DNA from: Mycobacterium sp. 3519A
GTDB taxonomy: Bacteria; Actinomycetota; Actinomycetes; Mycobacteriales; Mycobacteriaceae
DNA length: 64,000 nucleotides
Reading direction: 5' to 3'
Assembly (NCBI RefSeq): GCF_900240945.1
Contig: NZ_OESG01000012.1
Coordinates: 310,001-374,000 of the forward strand
The notes beneath the pieces were generated by a model. That model was not told where the DNA came from. It saw nothing but the letters and a program-made list of their open reading frames with translations, and ran no database searches. This document shows, piece after piece, positions 38,051 through 46,660 of the stretch. Numbering within the stretch: position 1 is the stretch's first letter; the number at the start of each line of letters is the position of its first letter. Position numbers and translations under genes: made by a program.

Positions 38051-40633
38051 GTGACTGCGACCACCGAGCATGCAGCACCGCCATCACCGGCGGTGCTGCA
38101 ACGGGCCGACGGTGTCGAGCTGATCGGGGAGATGGCGGGATCTGGTTACAAGGTCCCGCCCTCCCTGGTCCGCCGCGCCGACGGCCAGACCGTCCAATTG
38201 ACCCCGCTGCTGTACGCGACGCTGCGCGAGATCGATGGTCGCCGTACCGCGGAGGAAGTGGCCGCGGCCGTATCCGACTCGACCGGCCGGGACGTCAACG
38301 AAGACAATATCCGCCACCTCGTCGACAAGCAGTTGCGCCCGCTCGGGCTCGTGGTTCTGCCAGACGGTAGCCAGCCACGGACCAAGAAACGGAATCCGTT
38401 GCTGGGCTTGCGGTTCCGTTACGCGGTGACCGAGCCCGAGCGCACGAAACGGCTCACCGACCCGTTCCGGTTCCTGTTTCGACCGTGGATGGTCGTTCCA
38501 CTGCTCGCGGCCTTCGCGGTCGTGTGTTGGTGGGTGTTTTTCCGGAAAGGGTTGGCGCACGCCGCCTATGACGCCTTCGAGCGCCCAGGACTGCTGATTC
38601 TCGTTTTCGCGGTCACCATCTTCTCGGCAGGCTTCCATGAGTTCGGCCATGCGGCTGCCGCCAGGTACGGAGGGGCGACGCCGGGCGTGATGGGCTTCGG
38701 GGTCTACCTGGTCTGGCCGGCCTTCTACACCGACGTCACTGATTCGTACCGGCTCGGCCGCGCCGGACGGGTACGTACCGACCTCGGTGGGCTGTACTTC
38801 AACGCGATTGTGGCGGTTGCGATCACCGGTTTGTGGTGGTGGTTGCGATACGACGCGCTGCTGTTGGTCGTCGCCACCCAGATACTGCAGATGATCCGCC
38901 AACTCGGGCCGATGGTGAGGTTCGACGGTTACCACGTGTTGGCCGACATCACCGGGGTGCCGGATCTGTACTCACGCATCAAACCGACGCTGCTGGGCCT
39001 GCTTCCGTGGCGGTGGGGCGACCCGCACGCACGGATGCTCAAGCCGTGGGCCCGCGTGCTGGTGAGCGTGTGGGTGATGGTGGTCGTGCCACTGTTGCTG
39101 TGCACCCTCGCCGGTGCCATTCTCGCGCTTCCGCGCCTGATCGGTACGGCGTGGTCGGCCCTGGGTAAGCAGCAGGCGGTGTTCATGACCGCCTGGGCTG
39201 ATGGCGACGTCATCCAGGCCACGGCGCGTGTGCTGGCGATCATCGCGATCCTCATCCCGGTCGCAGGCGTGGCATACATGTTGGTTCGAATCGCGCGGCA
39301 AAGCATCGTCGGCGCCATGCGGAGTACGGCCGGCAAGCCGGTCCTGCGCATGCTGGCCATCCTGCTCGGCGCAGTGGTGATGGCCGGAATCGCGTACGCG
39401 TGGTGGCCGGGTGATGGCAAGTACCGGCCTATTGCGCCATGGGAGCGCGGCACCGTCGGCGACATCGCCTACGCGCTCGGGGTCGAGCGTATGGAGCAAC
39501 CCTCGCGAACCATCGCAGCGCCGAAACCCGCCGCGGCATCCCGCACGCTCGCCAGAGGTCAGCGCGGGGTCATGAGCGCCGTGTGGGATACCACCAGGCC
39601 GCCGACTTTCACCCATCCGCAACTTGCGGTGATTCTGGTGCCCACCAAGGTTTCCGGAGCAATGGTCGGTGGCGGGGGCGGTGGCGGATTCGCCGCTCCG
39701 ACAACGACCGCGGATCAAGGTTGGGTCTTCCCGGTCAGCAAGCCATTGGTGCGGGAGTCCCCGGACGACAACCAAGCCCTGGTCTTCAATACCACCGACA
39801 ACACAACGGATTACGAAGTCGCGTTCGCGATGGTGTGGGTTGAGGATGGCCGCGATGCGATGAGTGTGAACGAGGCGCAGGCCTACGCATCCTGCGACTC
39901 ATGCTCCGCAGTCGCCGTCGCCTATCAAGTGGTTCTGGTCATCGACACCGACAACACCGACGACAACGTCGCAGCCCCGCAGAATCTCGCAGGCGCACTC
40001 AACTACGACTGCGTGAACTGCATGACCTACGCTCTCGCTGAACAGCTCTTCATCACAGTCGACGGCCCTCTGACCGACGCGAACAGAACCGAACTCGAGG
40101 AAATCTGGGGGCGGATCCAAGACTACGAAGACGACCTCAACGCGAAGATAGCCGCAGGTGGGTTGACGCCGGAAGAGATCGAGCAGATCGACGATGACCT
40201 GGCGGAATTCAGCGCTCAGATCAAGGAAGTCCTGGCCGACCAAACTGGAACGGTCTCCTCGTCGACGGCATCGGCGACGGCCACGCCGGGGGCGCCGTCC
40301 ACTGCGACGTCACCGACGGCGTCGCAAACGATGTCACCAACGTCGGCCGTGTCACCGTCGCCTACTGCGACGCCGAGTCCGTCCGCGCCAGCGGAGTCGA
40401 CAGCGTCGCCGACTCCGATCTCGAGCTCGTCACCGACTACTTCGTCGAGCGCCCCGACGGCGCCGACCAGCGAGCCCACCACATCCGGTGGCACCACGAC
40501 GTCCGCTGGCACGTCGTCAACCGGCACCACACCGGACGGATCGACCGCCGGGAGCACCGCCCCGGACGACTCCACGTCTGGCGACTCCACTTCCGACGGA
40601 ACGACTTCGGGCGGAACGGCAACGTCGCCGTAG
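38051..40633 (+). CDS. PqqD-like / M50-like membrane zinc metalloprotease with extracytoplasmic Cys domain
   Basis: An 860-residue protein. Residues 20-100 resemble a PqqD-type winged-helix peptide-recognition domain (YATLREIDGRRTAEEVAAAV). A membrane part follows (helices about 145-165, 180-200, 250-285, 335-365, 395-420, 430-450), with the zinc motif HEFGH at 196-200 and a possible third ligand in MVRFDGYHVLADI. The extracytoplasmic region has a Gly run (GAMVGGGGGGGF) and two CxxC blocks, YASCDSCSAVAVAYQ and NYDCVNCMTYALAEQ. The last 150 residues are Ser/Thr/Pro-rich. It resembles actinobacterial putative peptide zinc metalloproteases (YydH-like). The repeat protein 47 bases upstream is its likely partner. 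Confidence 0.85.
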   Translation: MTATTEHAAPPSPAVLQRADGVELIGEMAGSGYKVPPSLVRRADGQTVQLTPLLYATLREIDGRRTAEEVAAAVSDSTGRDVNEDNIRHLVDKQLRPLGLVVLPDGSQPRTKKRNPLLGLRFRYAVTEPERTKRLTDPFRFLFRPWMVVPLLAAFAVVCWWVFFRKGLAHAAYDAFERPGLLILVFAVTIFSAGFHEFGHAAAARYGGATPGVMGFGVYLVWPAFYTDVTDSYRLGRAGRVRTDLGGLYFNAIVAVAITGLWWWLRYDALLLVVATQILQMIRQLGPMVRFDGYHVLADITGVPDLYSRIKPTLLGLLPWRWGDPHARMLKPWARVLVSVWVMVVVPLLLCTLAGAILALPRLIGTAWSALGKQQAVFMTAWADGDVIQATARVLAIIAILIPVAGVAYMLVRIARQSIVGAMRSTAGKPVLRMLAILLGAVVMAGIAYAWWPGDGKYRPIAPWERGTVGDIAYALGVERMEQPSRTIAAPKPAAASRTLARGQRGVMSAVWDTTRPPTFTHPQLAVILVPTKVSGAMVGGGGGGGFAAPTTTADQGWVFPVSKPLVRESPDDNQALVFNTTDNTTDYEVAFAMVWVEDGRDAMSVNEAQAYASCDSCSAVAVAYQVVLVIDTDNTDDNVAAPQNLAGALNYDCVNCMTYALAEQLFITVDGPLTDANRTELEEIWGRIQDYEDDLNAKIAAGGLTPEEIEQIDDDLAEFSAQIKEVLADQTGTVSSSTASATATPGAPSTATSPTASQTMSPTSAVSPSPTATPSPSAPAESTASPTPISSSSPTTSSSAPTAPTSEPTTSGGTTTSAGTSSTGTTPDGSTAGSTAPDDSTSGDSTSDGTTSGGTATSP

Positions 40634-40656
40634 GCGCAGACCTAAAATCATGACTC

Positions 40657-41004
40657 GTGACACGCCCGTCGAGTCGCATCCTGATGCACGACCGGGCGCT
40701 GACTCGCGGCCAGGCACGACGGATGAGTCGACGCTTCGACGGCGTCGGCGTCACCATCCCCGCCGCGCGACTGAGGCAGATCTCCGCAGGCGCGCCTGCA
40801 TGCGAAGCCGAGTTGACCGACGTCAGTTTCGCGATCGCCGCGACCGAGTTCCAGCGCGAGGAACGCCACACGAGGCTCAAGCGTCGTCAGCGTCGACTTG
40901 CGCGGGGGCTGATCGTGGCGGGCCTGGTGCTGCTGCTACTCAACTCCCTGCTGTGCGTGGCGTACCTGTTCTTCGCAATTGCCCTGCACAGCTACCCGTA
41001 CTGA
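40657..41004 (+). CDS. Small basic membrane protein
   Basis: A 115-residue protein from the GTG at 40657 (an ATG at 40684 is an alternative). The first 85 residues are soluble and increasingly basic (EFQREERHTRLKRRQRRLARG), followed by one C-terminal membrane helix (GLIVAGLVLLLLNSLLCVAYLFFAIAL). Positive-inside logic puts the N-terminus in the cytoplasm. It is 23 bases after the metalloprotease gene on the same strand, so it is probably the third gene of that unit. Family not recognised. It ends one base before the stop of the convergent aceA2. Confidence 0.68.
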   Translation: MTRPSSRILMHDRALTRGQARRMSRRFDGVGVTIPAARLRQISAGAPACEAELTDVSFAIAATEFQREERHTRLKRRQRRLARGLIVAGLVLLLLNSLLCVAYLFFAIALHSYPY

Positions 41005-41005
41005 C

Positions 41006-43306
41006 TCAGTCCTCCTTGCGGATCAGCCTGCCCAGCGCCTCGCGGTCGGGTGCGAGCAGTTCGTCGATGCGGGCCTGGTTCACATCGGCGACGATGATCT
41101 CGCCGACCTCCTGATAGACGTCACTGAAAATGCCGTGCGACTTCATCTTGTCGGTTTGGTAGATGTTGTCCTCGGTCGGCGTGACGTAATAGACGATCTC
41201 GGGCTTGAAGCGGTGGATCAGCCACAAGTGAATGACGTCCATCAGTCGCTTCTTGCGCAGCTTCTCGGCGAAGGTGTTCTGGTCGCGCACGGTCAGGATG
41301 CTGCGACCGTGCCTGTCCTTGATCGGGTCGACGATCACGTTCGCGAGTTTCTCGTCCTCGCCGCCCTCACGTTCCCCGAAGATGCCCAGTTCCAACACAT
41401 CTGAGCCCGGCCGCGTAGGCCGCAACTGCACACGCAGCTTCTCGCCGATCTGGTTGTGCTCACCCCACATCGCCAGCCACTCCTCGAGCAGCTTCTTCGG
41501 CACCTCGGTCTGCACCAGGTGCTGATGCTGGGTGGACCCCTTGCCCATCGCCTTGGTGGTGGCCGTGCGGCCCGAAGACGCCGTCAGCGCGGCGTCGCTG
41601 CGCGGCCCGCCGACCAGTGTTTGCGGTGTCCGGTATGGAGATTCGACCAAACGCATCTTGCGCTGCAACCGGGCCAGCGCAAGCATGCCGTCCTGCCGCA
41701 GCGCGGTGGCGAACTCCTCGGAGGCCACGCCGTCGACCTGATGGCCGCCGTAGGTGATGAAGTTGAAGACAAAGCCCATCTTGCCGAGTTCCTCGGGGAA
41801 GGCCCGCATTTCGTCGTCGGTCATCCCGGTGGTGTCCCAGTTGAACGACGGCGACAGGTTGTAGGCCAGCATCTGGTCCGGGTACACCGCGTGAATCGCG
41901 TCGGCGAACTCGCGCGCATCGGCCAGATCGGCAGTCTTGGTCTCCATCCACAGGATGTCCGCGAACGGCGCGGCCGCCAGCGATTTGGCGATCGCGTACG
42001 GGATGCCCCCGCGCACCTGGTAGTAGCCTTCCGGCGTCTTCGCGAGTTCGCAGTCCCAGCCGACTGCGGCGCCGAGTTCCCGCGCCTTCTCGCGGGCGGT
42101 GTACAACGGTGCGCGCTTGGCGAATTCGCGCCACTCGGCGACGGTCATGTCGGGTGGCTCGCCCTCGCTCTCGCGGAACTCGAGCAAGTCCGCGACCGCT
42201 TCGCCGTAGGTCATCAGGCCGGCGTCGACCTGCCACGCATCCACGAACTCCGATTCGACCTTGTCGAAGATCGCGTCGATCGAATGATCCGCGCCGTCCT
42301 GGTACGCGGCCGCGGCCTCGGCGACCGACGCCGCGATGCCGTGCCGTTCCAGCCAGGCGTCGGCGGCGGCGTATTCGCCGTCGGGCAGCGCGTAGAGCAG
42401 ATGACCGTTGAGTTCTGTGAGGCCGGAGTCGTAGAAGCGTCGCATCATCGCCAGGTAGCAGGCCTTGTAGGACGGGATCTTCAGGTTGGTGACGCCGAGC
42501 AGGAAAGGCTGATCGCGTTCGTCGGCGCGACTGTCGATCAGGTTGGCAGCCTCGGCGTCGGTGCGGGCGACGATGATGCCCGGCACACGCATCACATCCA
42601 ACTGGAACCGCGCGGTGTTGAGTCGCTTGATCTGTTCGTCCGACGGAACCAGCACCTTGCCGCCCTGATGGCCACACTTCTTCGTGCCCGGCCGCTGATC
42701 CTCGATGTGGTAGCCCGGCACACCGGCCTCCACGAAGCGACGAATCAAGTTGCGCACGTGCGGATCTCCACCATGGCCGGTATCGGCGTCGGCGATGATG
42801 AACGGTCGGAAGTCGGTGGCGGGCGTCGCGGCGCGCTGTTCCTCGGTCATCTGCACGCGCAGATACTGCTGGTTACGGTCCGCTGTGAGCAGCGCCCGCA
42901 CCAGGCCCGCGGCCTCTTCAGGCACTTGGCTGAGCGGATAGCTGGCCAGGTCGGGCCCGGGGTCCTCGGTGGTGGAGCCCTTCGCCGACGTCGCCCAGCC
43001 GCCGAGGTAGATGCCCTCGATCCCCATCCGCTTCATCGCGACGGCCTGCCCGGGGGAGTACGGGCCGAATGTGGTGATGCTCTTCTTCTGGGCGAACAAC
43101 TCGCGCAGCCGCGGATAGAACGCCTCGGCCGCCTCGCGGGCGACGGTGTAGTCGGTGGCGATGGTGCCGCGCTGCTCGACCACCTGCCGCGCCGAATAGA
43201 GGCGGATGATCCCGTCGAAGCGCGGACTGTCGAAGTACTGCTGGGCGGCGGCGACTTCCCGGTCGAACGGAGTCTGGGGCGCCGCATCCGTTTCGATGAT
43301 AGCCAT
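41006..43306 (-). CDS. aceA2: Isocitrate lyase 2 (AceA2, 766-residue form)
   Basis: The length, 766 residues, equals that of mycobacterial ICL2. The catalytic loop is [14 protein letters not shown] with the active-site Cys. Metal/substrate contacts include [12 protein letters not shown] and [10 protein letters not shown], and the second-half block is [13 protein letters not shown]. The C-terminal extension (about residues 600-766), which in ICL2 acts as a regulatory domain, is present. It cleaves isocitrate to glyoxylate and succinate (and methylisocitrate in propionate metabolism). M. tuberculosis carries aceAa/aceAb (Rv1915/1916) seven genes from katG, so its proximity to katG-furA here echoes that region. 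Confidence 0.97.
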   Translation of the reverse strand: MAIIETDAAPQTPFDREVAAAQQYFDSPRFDGIIRLYSARQVVEQRGTIATDYTVAREAAEAFYPRLRELFAQKKSITTFGPYSPGQAVAMKRMGIEGIYLGGWATSAKGSTTEDPGPDLASYPLSQVPEEAAGLVRALLTADRNQQYLRVQMTEEQRAATPATDFRPFIIADADTGHGGDPHVRNLIRRFVEAGVPGYHIEDQRPGTKKCGHQGGKVLVPSDEQIKRLNTARFQLDVMRVPGIIVARTDAEAANLIDSRADERDQPFLLGVTNLKIPSYKACYLAMMRRFYDSGLTELNGHLLYALPDGEYAAADAWLERHGIAASVAEAAAAYQDGADHSIDAIFDKVESEFVDAWQVDAGLMTYGEAVADLLEFRESEGEPPDMTVAEWREFAKRAPLYTAREKARELGAAVGWDCELAKTPEGYYQVRGGIPYAIAKSLAAAPFADILWMETKTADLADAREFADAIHAVYPDQMLAYNLSPSFNWDTTGMTDDEMRAFPEELGKMGFVFNFITYGGHQVDGVASEEFATALRQDGMLALARLQRKMRLVESPYRTPQTLVGGPRSDAALTASSGRTATTKAMGKGSTQHQHLVQTEVPKKLLEEWLAMWGEHNQIGEKLRVQLRPTRPGSDVLELGIFGEREGGEDEKLANVIVDPIKDRHGRSILTVRDQNTFAEKLRKKRLMDVIHLWLIHRFKPEIVYYVTPTEDNIYQTDKMKSHGIFSDVYQEVGEIIVADVNQARIDELLAPDREALGRLIRKED

Positions 43307-43447
43307 GGGTCAATGCTCCTCTTTGAGCCAGCTTCCAACGACAACCCCGACCATACGGCGCGACTTTCGCTGGTGGTGGCGTAATCAGCAACCGCTGACA
43401 TCCGGCAAGATGTCAGGCATGTCCGGTCCTGCGCTACGAGGCTGCTG

Positions 43448-44767
43448 ATGCAGCGCGTGCTCTCGCTGCGCATCATCGTCATCGTCGCGGCACTTTCCGT
43501 GGTTGCCCTGGTCATCACGTTGGGCGCCTGGGTCTGGTTCGGGGTGACCAACGATCAGTACAGCCAGCTCGACCGCCGACTGGATTCCGTGAGCAGCCTC
43601 GGAGACATCAACACGCTGCTGAGAAGCGTCCAAAACAACACCGACGAGCAGCCTCAGGCGAACGGTGGTCTGGTGCGCACCGTCCGCATCGGCCGCGGCA
43701 CCGTCTCGGTGCCCCGCGACATCGTCTTGCCGCAGTTCGAGAACGGCTACGCCAACACCACGATCAACGGTGTCGAGTACCGGGTCCGGACCTTCTCCGC
43801 GGGAATGGCTTCGGTCGCCGTCGGGGCGCCGACGTCGGAGACCGAGCACCGCATCGACGAACTCCACCGCCGCGTGCTGCTGATCTGCGGCGGGGTGATC
43901 ATCGGCACCGTCCTGGTCGGCTGGGTGATGTGGCTGATCATGATCAACCCGTTCCGGGTGCTGGCGCAGCAGGCCCGCGCGATCAACGCGCAGTCCAAAC
44001 CGGAAGAGGTGCAGGTGCGCGGCGTGCAGGAGGCCGTCGAGATCGCCGAGGCGGTCGAGGGCATGCTCGCCCGCATCGGTGACGAACAACGTCGCACCAG
44101 GGCGGCGCTGGAATCCGCCCGCGATTTCGCGGCGGTCGCCTCCCACGAACTGCGTACCCCGCTGACTGCGATGCGGACCAACCTCGAGGTGCTGTCCACG
44201 CTCGACCTGCGCGACGAGCAGCGCAAGGAAGTGGTCGGCGACATCATCAGAACGCAGAGCCGGATCGAGGCGACGCTGACCGCGCTGGAGAGGCTGGCCC
44301 AAGGCGAACTGACCACCGTCGACGACTTCGTCCCGGTCGACATCACCGAACTGCTGGACCGCGCGGCGCACGACGCGATGCGCAACTACCCGAATCTTCA
44401 TGTGTCACTGGCGAGTTCGACCACAGTGTTGATGGTGGGGCTGCCCGCGGGCCTGCGGTTGGTGATCGACAACGCGATCACCAACGCGATCAAACACGGC
44501 GGTGCCACCGAAATCCGGCTCAGCGCAGAGAGTTCCAGCGACGGCGTCGAGATCATCGTCGACGACAACGGCGAGGGTGTGCCGGAGGAGGAGCGCGCCA
44601 CCGTGTTCGAGCGATTCTCGCGGGGCTCGACAGCGGCGCGCTCCGGGTCGGGCCTCGGCTTGGCTCTGGTGGCTCAACAAGCCGAGTTGCACGGCGGCAC
44701 CGCCGCGCTGGAGGCGAGCCCGCTGGGCGGCGCGCGACTGGTGTTGCGGCTGCCAGGACCGAAGTAG
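43448..44767 (+). CDS. PrrB-like sensor histidine kinase without adjacent response regulator
   Basis: A 439-residue kinase. The ATG at 43448 has GAGG 6 bases upstream. Order: membrane helix (about 8-30), extracytoplasmic domain of about 110 residues, second helix (about 145-170), HAMP, then HisKA with phospho-His in FAAVASHELRTPLTAMRTNL. HATPase motifs follow (NAITNAIKHGG, DDNGEGVPEEE, GSGLGLALVAQQAELHGG). The cytoplasmic half is nearly PrrB-like throughout, while the sensor domain differs more. PrrB normally follows prrA; here the upstream neighbour is divergent aceA2 and no regulator is nearby. It is probably a PrrB paralogue that signals to PrrA or another partner encoded elsewhere. Confidence 0.92.
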   Translation: MQRVLSLRIIVIVAALSVVALVITLGAWVWFGVTNDQYSQLDRRLDSVSSLGDINTLLRSVQNNTDEQPQANGGLVRTVRIGRGTVSVPRDIVLPQFENGYANTTINGVEYRVRTFSAGMASVAVGAPTSETEHRIDELHRRVLLICGGVIIGTVLVGWVMWLIMINPFRVLAQQARAINAQSKPEEVQVRGVQEAVEIAEAVEGMLARIGDEQRRTRAALESARDFAAVASHELRTPLTAMRTNLEVLSTLDLRDEQRKEVVGDIIRTQSRIEATLTALERLAQGELTTVDDFVPVDITELLDRAAHDAMRNYPNLHVSLASSTTVLMVGLPAGLRLVIDNAITNAIKHGGATEIRLSAESSSDGVEIIVDDNGEGVPEEERATVFERFSRGSTAARSGSGLGLALVAQQAELHGGTAALEASPLGGARLVLRLPGPK

Positions 44768-44772
44768 GCGCG

Positions 44773-45558
44773 TCAGGCCTGTTGCGTGAGTGCGTCCAGG
44801 TCGCGCTCGGCATACAAGCGGTGCAGCCACTCTTCGTTCAACACGATCAGCAGGCATTGCCGCAGTGGGAAATCGGTCAATCTGGGCCAGCCCGGCTCGG
44901 CGCGGGTCACCGCGGCGGCAAGGGCGGCGTCGGTCAAGGACTCCAGGAAACTCCGGACCATTGCCTGGCGCTCACGCCGGACGGTGAGCACCTCGTCGAG
45001 CGACGGTTGCGCGTCGCGGTCCCAGGGGATGCCGTCCCACCCCGGCGCCTCATCCCATGGCAGGTCCAACGGATGCCACGGCGACGGATCGCCCAGCGCC
45101 ATCCGGCCCACCCACGCCGCAGTCGCGAAGTTCAGGTGGCGAAGGGTCTGGATGAACGACCACTCGTCGTCGACGCTTTGGTGCAGTGCCGCTTCAGTCA
45201 ACGTCATCGCCCGTGCCACCGTGGCTTTCCACAGCTGCTCGAGGATCGCCCACGCGTCGCGGAAACCGTCGCTGTCCTCGGGCCGCATCATGGCCCGCTG
45301 GGGCATGCGGCGGTCCAGTTCGGCCTCCACGAGAGGTGCGATGTCGACCCCGTTCACAACGACGTTGCGCACCTCGCCGCTGATCTCGACGTCGACGAGT
45401 TCGACCCCGCGCATCCGACTGCCGGTGAACTCGACACCGCGAAACTGGGCGCCGCTGAGGTCGACTCGTTCGAACCGGGCTCCGGACAGATCCCGATCGC
45501 GAAACGACCTCGTCGACGGCACGGAAGCCACGCTAGTGGGTTCTCGGGCGTCGGTCAC
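44773..45558 (-). CDS. Pentapeptide-repeat plus DinB-superfamily protein
   Basis: A 261-residue protein. Residues 18-62 are pentapeptide repeats with A(D/N)LxX periodicity (DRDLSGARFERVDLSGAQFRG). Residues 95-255 are a DinB four-helix bundle with possible metal His in FIQTLRHLNFATAAW and LNEEWLHRLYAERDL. DinB-like proteins are often thiol transferases that use mycothiol or bacillithiol, so a mycothiol-dependent role is possible. It is convergent with the kinase gene, 5 bases apart. Confidence 0.85.
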   Translation of the reverse strand: MTDAREPTSVASVPSTRSFRDRDLSGARFERVDLSGAQFRGVEFTGSRMRGVELVDVEISGEVRNVVVNGVDIAPLVEAELDRRMPQRAMMRPEDSDGFRDAWAILEQLWKATVARAMTLTEAALHQSVDDEWSFIQTLRHLNFATAAWVGRMALGDPSPWHPLDLPWDEAPGWDGIPWDRDAQPSLDEVLTVRRERQAMVRSFLESLTDAALAAAVTRAEPGWPRLTDFPLRQCLLIVLNEEWLHRLYAERDLDALTQQA

Positions 45559-45755
45559 AGATCTTCACCGGCATGGTCACGGTACGACAAAGAATCCTGC
45601 GTTGACCTGGGTAAAAGCTAGTTCAGCGGCTTCGCTGTGTTGCTGAAGTGAATATAGTGACTGGTGTTAATTAGCTCGGCAACGCGGTCAAGGGTGCCCG
45701 GAAACCGCATCGAAACAGGTGTGGCGACCCCGCCACGAGAACAAAGGAAGCACGA

Positions 45756-46376
45756 ATGAAACGCATCTGCGCCGTGATGCTCGGGTTGGCTCTGCTGATC
45801 GCGACACCAGGTATCGCGACCGCCGACGCTACCCGCCAACAGGCGATCAACATTGTGATCCAACGGGCACTGTCACAGCGCGGCGTTCCGTTCGCCTATG
45901 GCGGCGGCGATGCGTCGGGTCCCAGCCTCGGCACGGTTGCAGTGGAGACACCAGCGGTCGCCGCCGAGCCGGGTTTGCCTGCCGCGCCGCTTGTTCCGAG
46001 CGCGGGCACGGCCGGCCTGAGCCTCGCCCCGGTCACCACGCCCGCGACCGCGGGCCTCACCCCTGTCGCCGCGCCGAGCGCCGAACAACGCATCAGCAGG
46101 GTCGGGTTCGACGCCTCAGGTCTGATCGTCTACGCATTCGCGGGCGTCGGCATCAAGATGCCGCGGTCCTCGGGTGAGCAGTACAAGGTGGGTCAGAAGG
46201 TGCTGCCGTCGCAGGCGCTGCCCGGCGATCTGTTGTTCTACGGTCCCGATGGCACGCAGAGCGTCGCGCTGTTCATCGGCAACGGTCAGATGGTCGAAAC
46301 CACCGACAGCGGGGTCGCGGTGTCGGCGGTGCGGACCACCAACATGACGCCGTATCTGGTCCGCATCATCGCCTGA
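45756..46376 (+). CDS. ripD: RipD-like exported NlpC/P60 protein lacking catalytic Cys and His
   Basis: A 206-residue protein with a signal peptide (MKRICAVMLGLALLIATPGIATADA; AAGGA 7 bases before the start). The NlpC/P60 domain follows, but the catalytic Cys position is Ala (VGFDASGLIVYAF instead of FDCSGL) and the catalytic His position is Ser (GTQSVALFIGNG). The same substitutions occur in M. tuberculosis RipD (Rv1566c), which binds peptidoglycan without cutting it. An Ala/Pro-rich insert of about 60 residues separates RGVPFAYGGGDASGP from the core, and the Gln/Pro tail of RipD is absent. It is expected in the cell wall as a binding protein. Confidence 0.88.
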   Translation: MKRICAVMLGLALLIATPGIATADATRQQAINIVIQRALSQRGVPFAYGGGDASGPSLGTVAVETPAVAAEPGLPAAPLVPSAGTAGLSLAPVTTPATAGLTPVAAPSAEQRISRVGFDASGLIVYAFAGVGIKMPRSSGEQYKVGQKVLPSQALPGDLLFYGPDGTQSVALFIGNGQMVETTDSGVAVSAVRTTNMTPYLVRIIA

Positions 46377-46391
46377 GGCTCCGAGGGGGAG

Positions 46392-46625
46392 CTACATCTC
46401 GACGAGCAGTCCGACGGCGACGGCGGCGAACAACAGCACCAGCACCGCGACGGCGATCAGCCCGACCACGGTCGCGGGTGTCAGCCGTCGCCTCGGCCGG
46501 GGTTTAGGCTCGCCGAGTCCGGAGGTCTGCGCCGAGTCGGGCGGAGTCGCACCGGGTGCGACGCCACCGCCGGGTTCGAGGCCGGGGGTGCGTGCCGGAT
46601 CTGGATCCGGTGGTTGAGCGGTCAT
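46392..46625 (-). CDS. Small DUF6480-like membrane protein
   Basis: A 77-residue protein. The N-terminus is Pro/Gly-rich with PPDPDPARTPGLEPGGGVAPG, a pattern I associate with DUF6480 proteins of actinobacteria. A basic stretch (KPRPRRRL) and one C-terminal membrane helix (VVGLIAVAVLVLLFAAVAVGLL) follow. It is probably a tail-anchored inner membrane protein. Role unknown. Confidence 0.72.
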   Translation of the reverse strand: MTAQPPDPDPARTPGLEPGGGVAPGATPPDSAQTSGLGEPKPRPRRRLTPATVVGLIAVAVLVLLFAAVAVGLLVEM

Positions 46626-46660
46626 ACGCGGGACGCATACCCGATCGCGCGGGCCTCACA

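Noticed and set aside
41456..43384. 642-codon open frame antisense to aceA2
   Set aside because: Isocitrate lyase 2 is unmistakable on the minus strand; the opposite frame is rich in Arg/Gly/Val without motifs.
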